Positions 1 to 5,683 of a DNA stretch of 6,851 nucleotides are shown here, piece after piece; position 1 is the stretch's first letter; every line of letters starts with the position of its first letter. A program made the translations under genes and the position numbers. This stretch comes from an uncultured Bacillota bacterium (GTDB taxonomy: Bacteria > Bacillota > Clostridia > Peptostreptococcales > Anaerovoracaceae). The stretch lies in the NCBI GenBank assembly GCA_949287115.1, contig CASEFF010000153.1, forward strand, positions 1-6,851, written 5' to 3'. Below the pieces are notes generated by a model that ran no database searches, was not told the DNA's origin, and worked only from the letters and a program-made list of their open reading frames with translations.

Positions 1-317
1 CTATGCGGGAGAAGCTGCTGACGATCCCCGAAGCGACCATAACGAGCTCATTCAATCACAACCTTGAGATCGGCGGAGCGACCACCAGCAAGGCCGATGC
101 TCTTGAGCACATGTGCGGCATATTCGGCATAACGAGGGATGAGATGATGGCTGTGGGGGACAGCCCCAACGATATAGCCATGCTGAAGGCGGCGGGCATA
201 GCCGTCGCCGTAGGGAATGCGAAGGAAGAAGTGAAAGCTGTGGCGGACTACGTGGCTCCGTCGAACAATGATGACGGTGTGGCCGATGCCATAGAGAGGT
301 TCGTGTTGAAGGCGTGA
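1..317 (+). CDS. Cof-type HAD-superfamily hydrolase, C-terminal part (5' end outside window)
   Basis: This is the last ~104 residues of a Cof/YbiV-type haloacid dehalogenase-like phosphatase; members dephosphorylate small phosphorylated metabolites such as sugar phosphates or cofactor precursors in the cytosol. Counting from the Met codon at position 3, Lys30 in GATTSK is the motif III lysine and VGDSPNDIAML (51-61) is motif IV, whose acidic residues bind Mg2+. The tail AVAVGNAKEEVKAVADYV followed by SNNDDGVADAI is the typical Cof-family ending, so the C-terminus looks complete, with a TGA stop at 315-317. The nucleophile motif (DxD) and the cap domain lie upstream of the window, and the Met at position 3 is probably internal because family members are about 260-290 residues long. 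Substrate cannot be told from this part. A terminator follows, so this gene ends a separate transcription unit. Confidence 0.93.
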   Translation, partial: MREKLLTIPEATITSSFNHNLEIGGATTSKADALEHMCGIFGITRDEMMAVGDSPNDIAMLKAAGIAVAVGNAKEEVKAVADYVAPSNNDDGVADAIERFVLKA

Positions 318-358
318 CCTGCGCGCCGTATCACGGTATATAAAATGTATATATAATG

Positions 359-401
359 AAGGAAAGTTTTGCGGACGGCTGCGGACTTTCCTTTTTGTTT
401 T
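359..401 (+). terminator. Intrinsic terminator after the HAD hydrolase gene
   Basis: A 9-bp perfect stem, AAGGAAAGT (359-367) with ACTTTCCTT (385-393), encloses a 17-nt loop and runs into a T-rich tract (392-396, then 398-401 after one G). It lies 42 nt after the HAD hydrolase stop and before the yraN promoter, where the end of the upstream transcript is expected. The loop is longer than usual, which could weaken it. Confidence 0.8.
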
Positions 402-407
402 GCGGAC
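366..407 (+). repeat. Short direct repeats (TGCGGAC x3) upstream of the yraN promoter
   Basis: The 11-mer GTTTTGCGGAC occurs exactly at 366-376 and 397-407, and its core TGCGGAC occurs a third time at 380-386. Start-to-start distances are 10, 21 and 31 bp, close to whole turns of the helix. Two copies overlap the terminator hairpin and the third ends 17 bp before the -35 box. They could be a binding site for a regulator or chance repetition; no regulator is recognised. Confidence 0.4.
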
Positions 408-424
408 ATTTTGAGAGAAAGGTG

Positions 425-453
425 TTGACAGGGAGGAAATACCATATTATTAT
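425..453 (+). promoter_or_regulatory. Sigma-A-type promoter for yraN-comM-dprA
   Basis: A perfect -35 box TTGACA (425-430) is followed after 17 bp by TATTAT (448-453), a 5/6 match to the -10 consensus, in a locally AT-rich stretch. Transcription would start near 460, giving a leader of about 44 nt before the yraN ATG. It sits directly behind the terminator, as expected for the head of a new operon. Confidence 0.8.
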
Positions 454-503
454 ATAAATGGAAAAATTATGAAATACAGAACGGGAAGGGAAAGGAGAGC
501 GTC

Positions 504-851
504 ATGGACAGGAGTTTCAACGCGGCTCTGGGGAGAGCAGGCGAAGATGCGGCGGCGGGCATGCTGGAGAGCAGAGGGTACATCATACTGGACAGGAACT
601 ATATGAGTCCCGAGGGGGAGATAGATATAGTTGCGGAAAAGGACGGCAGCATCGTGTTCGCGGAAGTGAAGACGAGGCGCGGGACCATGTACGGCAGGCC
701 GTGCGAAGCGGTGGACGGCAGGAAACGGTCGCGCATCAGGAAATCGGCCATATGCTATCTCCGCGAAAAAAGATGCGGCCGGGAAGGGTACGGCAGGATA
801 AGGTTCGATGTCATCGAGATAGCGATAAATCACGTGAAGGGCGCTTTCTGA
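504..851 (+). CDS. yraN: YraN family (UPF0102) predicted endonuclease-like protein
   Basis: A 115-residue protein of the UPF0102/YraN family, which has the PD-(D/E)XK nuclease fold; its cellular role is poorly known, and a part in DNA recombination or repair is inferred from fold and neighbours. The family pattern is complete: GRAGEDAA near the N-terminus (10-17), the GY-x-IL-x-RN segment (25-32), the catalytic-type cluster GEIDIVA (38-44) with Glu39 and Asp41, and FAEVKTR (52-58) with Glu54 and Lys56. RFDVIEI (100-106) closes the fold. Length is normal for the family (about 110-130). The ATG at 504 is chosen because AAAGGAG (491-497) lies 6 nt upstream and the protein begins at the usual point. 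It is the first gene after the promoter at 425-453 and is followed 86 nt later by comM, a common pairing in Firmicutes. Confidence 0.95.
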   Translation: MDRSFNAALGRAGEDAAAGMLESRGYIILDRNYMSPEGEIDIVAEKDGSIVFAEVKTRRGTMYGRPCEAVDGRKRSRIRKSAICYLREKRCGREGYGRIRFDVIEIAINHVKGAF

Positions 852-919
852 GGATGATTTTTGAAGATGCTTTCCGAAGGGTGCTTCCCGGCGCTGCAGG
901 CAGAGGATACGGAGGCCGC

Positions 920-929
920 GGAGAAAGGA
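920..929 (+). promoter_or_regulatory. Ribosome binding site that sets the comM start
   Basis: GGAGAAAGGA (920-929) contains the purine-rich AAAGGA at 924-929, 8 nt before the ATG at 938. It overlaps the alternative in-frame ATG at 929, which would be left with no spacing. This supports 938 over 929. The site is weaker than the AGGAGG sites of topA, hslV and hslU. Confidence 0.6.
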
Positions 930-937
930 TGGTGCGG

Positions 938-2527
938 ATGCTTACGAAGGTAAAGACTGCGACGCTGACAGGCGTTGAAGGCCGCGTCGTGACGGTGGAG
1001 ACGGACTTGAGGAGAGGTCTGCCGTCTCTGACGATAGTCGGCCTTGCGGATACCACCATAAGGGAGTCCTGCGACAGGATAAGGCCTGCAATAATGAATT
1101 CGGGAGAAGCTTTTCCCGACGGGCGGGTGACGGTGAACCTCGTGCCGGCCGGAAGGAGAAAGGAAGGAAGTCACTTCGATCTGCCCATAGCCGTCGGTAT
1201 AATGGCTCTTGCGCAAAGCGAAAGCGGAAAAGGACGTGAAGGTGAAAGGGGAAGCGGATGCGGATTCTGCGGTGAGGACCCCGTACGGGCGGATACGGCT
1301 TTTCTGGGGGAACTGTCGCTGGACGGGACGGTCAACAGGGTGAACGGAGCCCTGCCGCTGGCGATGGGATTAAGGGCCGCCGGCGTGAAGCGCATAGTAG
1401 TTCCCGCGGCAAACGCCCGGGAAGTGTCAGTCCTGACGGATGTGGATATATTGCCGGTAGACGATCTGAGACAGGCGGCGGATATCGCGTTTTACGGAGC
1501 GGACATCGCGGCGGGGACGGATGCGATGACGAAAGCTGCGAAGACATTCGGAAGAACGGCAGACGTGAACCTGGATTTTTCACAGGTCATCGGTCAGAGC
1601 ACGGCAAGACGCGCCGTGGTCATAGGTGCGGCGGGGAATCACGGTCTTCTGATGATAGGAGGACCGGGCTGCGGAAAGACCATGATAGCCAGAAGGATAC
1701 CTACGATAATGCCCGGGCTGACGTACGGGGAAAAGCTGGAGATAACGGGGATATACAGCGTGGCGGGACTTCTGAGCGAAGAGTTTCCCGTCGTGGAGGA
1801 AAGACCGTTCAGGAGCCCGCATCACACCATATCGACAGCGGCGCTGATAGGCGGCGGCGCAAGGCCGAGACCGGGAGAGCTGTCTCTCGCCCACAGAGGA
1901 GTGCTGTTTCTCGATGAGATGGGCGAGTTCGACAGCAGAGCCATAGACGCCATGCGACAGCCCGTGGAAGACGGGTACGTCAGGATAAACAGGAGCATGG
2001 AAGAGGTGGTGTTCCCGTCGAAGGTCATGCTGGTGGCGGCGGCCAATCCGTGCAAATGCGGGAACCTGTGGGATGAAAACAGGGTGTGCACCTGTACGGA
2101 AGGGCAGCTCAGAAGCTACAGGCGGAAGCTTACGGGACCCTTTGCCGACAGGATAGATATGCACGTAAAGATGGCGCCGGTAACGGGTCTTGACGTGACG
2201 GGCGCAGGAGGAGGGGAGCGCACATCGTCGGCGCGGATGAGGGAAGACGTCGAAAGGGCCGCGGCGATCCAGCGTGAAAGGTATAAGGATACCGTATACG
2301 ACAGCAACGGAGATCTGGACGAGAGCGGCATAGCGAAGTTCTGCGTGACGGGAGCCGGAGCTGCCGGGCTTTTGGCGAAGGCGTGCGACAGCATCGGTCT
2401 TACGATGAGGGCACGCGGCAAACTGCTGAAGGTGTCGAGGACGATAGCCGATCTTGACGGCTCGGAAGACATAAAGGAAGAGCACGTGGCGGAAGCCCTT
2501 ATGTACAGGACCGTGAGCGCGGACTGA
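938..2527 (+). CDS. comM: YifB/ComM family Mg-chelatase-like AAA+ ATPase
   Basis: A 529-residue YifB/ComM protein. In Gram-negative transformers ComM is a hexameric helicase that drives branch migration when incoming DNA is integrated; the role in Firmicutes is less certain. From the chosen start the protein begins MLTKVKTATLTGVEG, the usual family N-terminus. Domains in order: a Lon-protease-like S5-fold ChlI domain (about 1-190) with HFDLPIAVG and FLGELSLDG (122-130); the AAA+ domain with Walker A GPGCGKT (242-248), RSPHHTIS (292-299), Walker B VLFLDE (322-327) and GPFADRID (400-407); and a C-terminal Mg-chelatase domain. NPCKCG and the following CTC give four cysteines (372, 374, 384, 386), a likely zinc site seen in the family. 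A charged Gly-rich insertion (about 93-120) is discussed in the findings. The frame is open back to 701 inside yraN, but earlier starts lack a good ribosome site and family match. Confidence 0.95.
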   Translation: MLTKVKTATLTGVEGRVVTVETDLRRGLPSLTIVGLADTTIRESCDRIRPAIMNSGEAFPDGRVTVNLVPAGRRKEGSHFDLPIAVGIMALAQSESGKGREGERGSGCGFCGEDPVRADTAFLGELSLDGTVNRVNGALPLAMGLRAAGVKRIVVPAANAREVSVLTDVDILPVDDLRQAADIAFYGADIAAGTDAMTKAAKTFGRTADVNLDFSQVIGQSTARRAVVIGAAGNHGLLMIGGPGCGKTMIARRIPTIMPGLTYGEKLEITGIYSVAGLLSEEFPVVEERPFRSPHHTISTAALIGGGARPRPGELSLAHRGVLFLDEMGEFDSRAIDAMRQPVEDGYVRINRSMEEVVFPSKVMLVAAANPCKCGNLWDENRVCTCTEGQLRSYRRKLTGPFADRIDMHVKMAPVTGLDVTGAGGGERTSSARMREDVERAAAIQRERYKDTVYDSNGDLDESGIAKFCVTGAGAAGLLAKACDSIGLTMRARGKLLKVSRTIADLDGSEDIKEEHVAEALMYRTVSAD

Positions 2528-2586
2528 TACAGCCGGTATGATGACGCATGACGTGATGCGCAGGATACGGCAGATGAGGAGAGGAT

Positions 2587-3465
2587 ATGGGAGAGATGAG
2601 GAAGATAGCTGATGCGGAAGTGATAACACCCGGTATGCCCGCATATCCGGCGCGTCTGAAAGAGCTGCCGGACTTCCCGAAGACCCTGTACTGCATAGGG
2701 AATGTGAAGCTGCTGGAGAGCGGGGGAGTTTCCATCGTGGGCTCGAGGAAGACCAACGCGTACGGCCGCGGTGCAGCCGTGCGGTTTGCCGGAAGCATAG
2801 CGGAAGCCGGAGTGACCGTGGTCAGCGGCATGGCGAGGGGCATAGATACATGCGCCCACAGAGGGGCGCTGGATGTCTGCGGCGATACCGTTGCCGTGCT
2901 GGGATGCGGCGTGGACGTATGTTATCCGGCGGAAAACGCGGAGCTCAAATGGGAGATAGAGGCAAAAGGCCTCATAGTATCCGAATATCCTCCGGGCAGG
3001 AAGCCGGAGCGATATCATTTCCCGCAGCGCAACAGGATAATAAGCGGGCTGTCGGAGCTGACGCTGGTGATACAGGCGGGGAACGCCAGCGGCGCCCTCA
3101 TAACCGCCGAACTGGCGGCAGGTCAGGGGCGCGAAGTATGTGCGGTTCCGGGCAATGTGGACAACGTCTACTGCGTGGGCAGCAACAAGCTGATACAGGA
3201 AGGAGCCTGCGCGGTGCTGAATCCGGGCGATGTGCTGGAGCTTCTGGGCGTGGGAGTGATGTCGGGCAGGAAAGCGGAAGAAGTGCTGGGAAACAGCGAG
3301 ATGAACGTGTACAGAGCGCTGGAGGAACACGGCGAGCTGACGCTGGATCAGCTGTGCGAAGTGCTGGACAGACCCGTATCGCACGTGGCGGGAATAGTGT
3401 CCGTCATGGAGATGAAAGGAGTCGTTTTTTCGGGGATGGGGAAAATTTTTATTGCAAAAGTTTAG
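2587..3465 (+). CDS. dprA: DNA-processing protein DprA (Smf)
   Basis: A 292-residue DprA/Smf protein, which binds incoming single-stranded DNA in the cytoplasm and loads RecA onto it in natural transformation; it is also widespread in bacteria not known to transform. The Rossmann-like DprA domain spans about 11-222, with VGSRKTNAYG (51-60), the nucleotide-fold loop SGMARGID (80-87), FPQRNRIISG (145-154), SGALITAELA (168-177) and GSNKLIQEGA (198-207). Residues 232-292 form the C-terminal winged-helix domain often found in the family. An N-terminal SAM/helix-hairpin domain is absent: only about 40 residues precede the core, and an in-frame stop at 2575-2577 rules out an earlier start. GAGGAGAGG (2576-2584) serves as ribosome site. 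It lies 59 nt after comM and probably shares its transcript; no terminator is seen after its TAG. Confidence 0.96.
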   Translation: MGEMRKIADAEVITPGMPAYPARLKELPDFPKTLYCIGNVKLLESGGVSIVGSRKTNAYGRGAAVRFAGSIAEAGVTVVSGMARGIDTCAHRGALDVCGDTVAVLGCGVDVCYPAENAELKWEIEAKGLIVSEYPPGRKPERYHFPQRNRIISGLSELTLVIQAGNASGALITAELAAGQGREVCAVPGNVDNVYCVGSNKLIQEGACAVLNPGDVLELLGVGVMSGRKAEEVLGNSEMNVYRALEEHGELTLDQLCEVLDRPVSHVAGIVSVMEMKGVVFSGMGKIFIAKV

Positions 3466-3480
3466 AAATATACATATAAT
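3452..3480 (+). promoter_or_regulatory. Putative sigma-A-type promoter for topA-hslV-hslU, overlapping the end of dprA
   Basis: TTGCAA (3452-3457, 4/6 match to the -35 consensus) is followed after exactly 17 bp by a perfect TATAAT (3475-3480). The -35 box lies inside the last codons of dprA. A start near 3487 would give a leader of about 100 nt before topA. The AT-rich composition differs sharply from the surrounding coding DNA. Confidence 0.7.
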
Positions 3481-3514
3481 CAGATACTAGAAGTTAAAAT
3501 AAGTCATATCCACG

Positions 3515-3559
3515 GACGGGAAAGGCGCCGCAGGACCGCTGCGGAGGGCCGGTACCGTC
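3515..3559 (+). other. Long imperfect hairpin in the topA leader
   Basis: Three paired blocks stack in order: GACGG (3515-3519) with CCGTC (3555-3559), GGC (3524-3526) with GCC (3548-3550), and CCGCAG (3528-3533) with CTGCGG (3539-3544) around a GACCG loop. Together they make 14 base pairs interrupted by a 4x4 internal loop and a small asymmetric one. No T-run follows, so it is not an intrinsic terminator. It lies between the putative topA promoter and the Shine-Dalgarno site at 3576. No known riboswitch or RNA family is recognised; a role in mRNA stability or topA expression is only inference. Confidence 0.5.
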
Positions 3560-3575
3560 GGTATTTCATACATGT

Positions 3576-3582
3576 AAGGAGG
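3576..3582 (+). promoter_or_regulatory. Consensus Shine-Dalgarno site of topA
   Basis: AAGGAGG, fully complementary to the 16S rRNA 3' end, ends 7 nt before the ATG at 3590, which fixes the topA start. It lies outside the leader hairpin and would stay accessible when that is folded. Confidence 0.85.
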
Positions 3583-3589
3583 AGCCTTT

Positions 3590-5647
3590 ATGGCCGCGGC
3601 AAAAAAGAAGATACTTGTGATAGTGGAGTCTCCGTCAAAGGCGAAGACGATAGGAAAGTTTCTCGGCGGAAGATACAAAGTCATAGCGTCGGTGGGACAC
3701 GTGCGGGATCTGCCCAAGAGCAAGCTGGGAATAGATATAGAGAACGATTTTGAGCCTCAGTACATATCCATAAGAGGCAAGGGAGACATAATAAAGGAAC
3801 TGAAGAAGGAAGCCAAGAATGCTTCGAAAGTCTATCTCGCGACCGACCCGGACCGAGAAGGAGAAGCCATATCTTGGCATCTGGCGTTTTTGCTGGGAAT
3901 AGATCCCCAGACGCCGTGCAGGATAGTTTTCAACGAGATAACGAAGAAGGCGATAACGGAAGCGATAAAGAATCCGAGACCTATAGATCTCAGGCTAGTG
4001 GACGCCCAGCAGGCGAGGAGAGTGCTGGACAGGCTGGTGGGATATCAGATAAGCCCGCTGCTGTGGAGGAAGGTCAGACGCGGTCTGAGCGCAGGCAGGG
4101 TGCAGTCGGCCGCACTGAAGATAATATGCGACAGGGAAAACGAGATAAAGAACTTCAAGCCCGAGGAATTCTGGATCATCACGGCTGAGTTCCGCAAGGG
4201 GAAGAAGTTCACGGCAAAGCTGACGGAATACAGAGGAAAGAAGATAGTCATAGAAAACAGAGAAAGGAACGACGAGATACTCGACGTTCTGAAAAAGGGC
4301 AGCTTTACGGTGAAGAGCATCGAGGAAAAGGACAGGATGAGGAGACCTTCGGCTCCGTTCACCACCAGCAGCATGCAGCAGGATGCAGCCAACAAGCTGA
4401 ACTTTTCCGCCAGAAAGACCATGATGATAGCGCAGCAGCTCTACGAGGGCGTCGAGGTGAAGGGCCGCGGGACCATAGGTCTCGTATCCTACATAAGGAC
4501 GGACTCGGTGAGGATATCCGACGAGGCGAGAGCGGCGTCGAAGGACTACATCGTGGAGAACATGGGCGAGACGTATTACAGCAGCAACGTATACAGGAAC
4601 AGGAAGGGCGATGTGCAGGATGCCCATGAGGCCATACGTCCCAGCTACGTGGATCTGACGCCGGACATGATTAAGGAATCCCTCAGCAGGGATCAGTACA
4701 GGCTGTACAGCCTCATATGGAACAGGTTCGTGGCAAGCCAGATGGCGCCGGCCAGATTCAGACAGGTCAGCGTTGTGATAGAGAACGGCGATTACGATTT
4801 CAGGGCGGTGGGTTCGAGGATGATCTTCGACGGATTCCTCAAAGTTTACTCATCGTCAAAAGACGATGAGGATAAGTGGCTGCCCGATATGGAAAAGGGA
4901 GAGACGCTGAAAGCCGACAGCATCGGGGGACAGCAGAACTTCACGCAGCCGCCGGCAAGGTTCACGGAGGCCAGTCTGGTGAAGGATCTCGAGGAGAAGG
5001 ACATAGGCCGTCCGAGTACCTATGCGCCTATCGTGGCGACGCTGCTCGACAGAAAGTATATATCGAAAGAAAAAAAATCGTTGATTCCTACTGATCTGGG
5101 GTTTATAGTAACTGATATGATGGAGCAGTACTTCAACGAGATCGTCGACGCGGGATTCACGGCCCAGATGGAGGAAAATCTCGATGATATCGAGACGAAG
5201 GGCGTGAGATGGAAGAGCGTCATAGAGGATTTTTACGATACGCTGAAGGACGAGCTGAAGACTGCCGACGAGCAGATAGAAAAGGTCGAGTTCGAGGAGG
5301 AGCCTACGGGCGAGCTCTGCGAGAAATGCGGACGCCCCATGGTGATAAAGCACGGAAGGTTCGGAGCCTTTGCGGCGTGCACCGGATATCCGGAGTGCAA
5401 GAATACGAAGCCTCTCGTACAGACCATAGATGTCAAATGCCCGAAATGCGGCAAGGACATCGTCGTGAGGAGGAGCAGGAAGGGCAGGGTGTTTTACGGA
5501 TGCAGCGGGTATCCCGACTGCGATCAGGTATACTGGAACAGACCGGTGGACAGGAAATGCCCTAAGTGCGGATCCCTCCTCGTGGAGAAAAAAGGCAAGG
5601 AAACGAGATATGCGTGCTCCAACAACGAGTGCGATTACAGGGAGTAG
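3590..5647 (+). CDS. topA: DNA topoisomerase I (type IA)
   Basis: A 685-residue type IA topoisomerase, which relaxes negative supercoils by cutting one strand and forming a 5'-phosphotyrosine link. The Toprim domain (about 7-115) holds VESPSKAKTI with Glu13 and the acidic triad Asp86, Asp88, Glu90 in TDPDREGEAISWHL. The catalytic tyrosine is Tyr301 in SYIRTDS, within the gated core (about 130-550). The DAHEAIRPS and RPSTYAPI stretches are also family hallmarks. The C-terminus carries three complete four-cysteine zinc ribbons: Cys577/580/597/603, Cys617/620/638/644 and Cys657/660/676/681. Length is near that of B. subtilis TopA (about 690), so it appears intact. It follows its own putative promoter and structured leader, and precedes hslV by 36 nt without a terminator, so read-through into hslVU is likely. 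Confidence 0.98.
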   Translation: MAAAKKKILVIVESPSKAKTIGKFLGGRYKVIASVGHVRDLPKSKLGIDIENDFEPQYISIRGKGDIIKELKKEAKNASKVYLATDPDREGEAISWHLAFLLGIDPQTPCRIVFNEITKKAITEAIKNPRPIDLRLVDAQQARRVLDRLVGYQISPLLWRKVRRGLSAGRVQSAALKIICDRENEIKNFKPEEFWIITAEFRKGKKFTAKLTEYRGKKIVIENRERNDEILDVLKKGSFTVKSIEEKDRMRRPSAPFTTSSMQQDAANKLNFSARKTMMIAQQLYEGVEVKGRGTIGLVSYIRTDSVRISDEARAASKDYIVENMGETYYSSNVYRNRKGDVQDAHEAIRPSYVDLTPDMIKESLSRDQYRLYSLIWNRFVASQMAPARFRQVSVVIENGDYDFRAVGSRMIFDGFLKVYSSSKDDEDKWLPDMEKGETLKADSIGGQQNFTQPPARFTEASLVKDLEEKDIGRPSTYAPIVATLLDRKYISKEKKSLIPTDLGFIVTDMMEQYFNEIVDAGFTAQMEENLDDIETKGVRWKSVIEDFYDTLKDELKTADEQIEKVEFEEEPTGELCEKCGRPMVIKHGRFGAFAACTGYPECKNTKPLVQTIDVKCPKCGKDIVVRRSRKGRVFYGCSGYPDCDQVYWNRPVDRKCPKCGSLLVEKKGKETRYACSNNECDYRE

Positions 5648-5683
5648 AAGAAAGATACATGCGGACACGAAAAGGAGGTAGGC

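Noticed and set aside
352..357. TATAAT upstream of the terminator as a promoter.
   Set aside because: The position 17 bp upstream reads TATCAC, with no resemblance to a -35 box, and the hairpin terminator starts 2 bp later.
469..503. ATG at 469 as the start of a small leader peptide before yraN.
   Set aside because: It has no Shine-Dalgarno site, is out of frame with yraN, and its translation matches nothing recognisable.
701..937. Upstream in-frame extension of comM to an ATG at 701, or to ATGs at 854 or 929.
   Set aside because: Bases 701-851 lie inside yraN, whose frame has a clear family match. The extension (arginine-rich at first) has no YifB similarity, and none of these ATGs has a well-spaced ribosome site. 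MLTKVKTATL at 938 is the normal family start.
2545..2560. Small inverted repeat CGCAT/ATGCG in the comM-dprA gap.
   Set aside because: Only 5 bp with a 6-nt loop and no T-run, so it is too weak to call a terminator or regulatory site.
2116..3384. Long minus-strand open frame of 422 codons across comM and dprA, and a similar one at 1580-2644.
   Set aside because: Both are antisense shadows of well-supported genes, with low-complexity His/Arg/Ser-rich translations and no family motifs.
2850..3479. Plus-strand open frame of 209 codons overlapping dprA in another frame.
   Set aside because: Its Arg/Gly-rich translation is a typical frame-shadow product and dprA is intact across the whole span.
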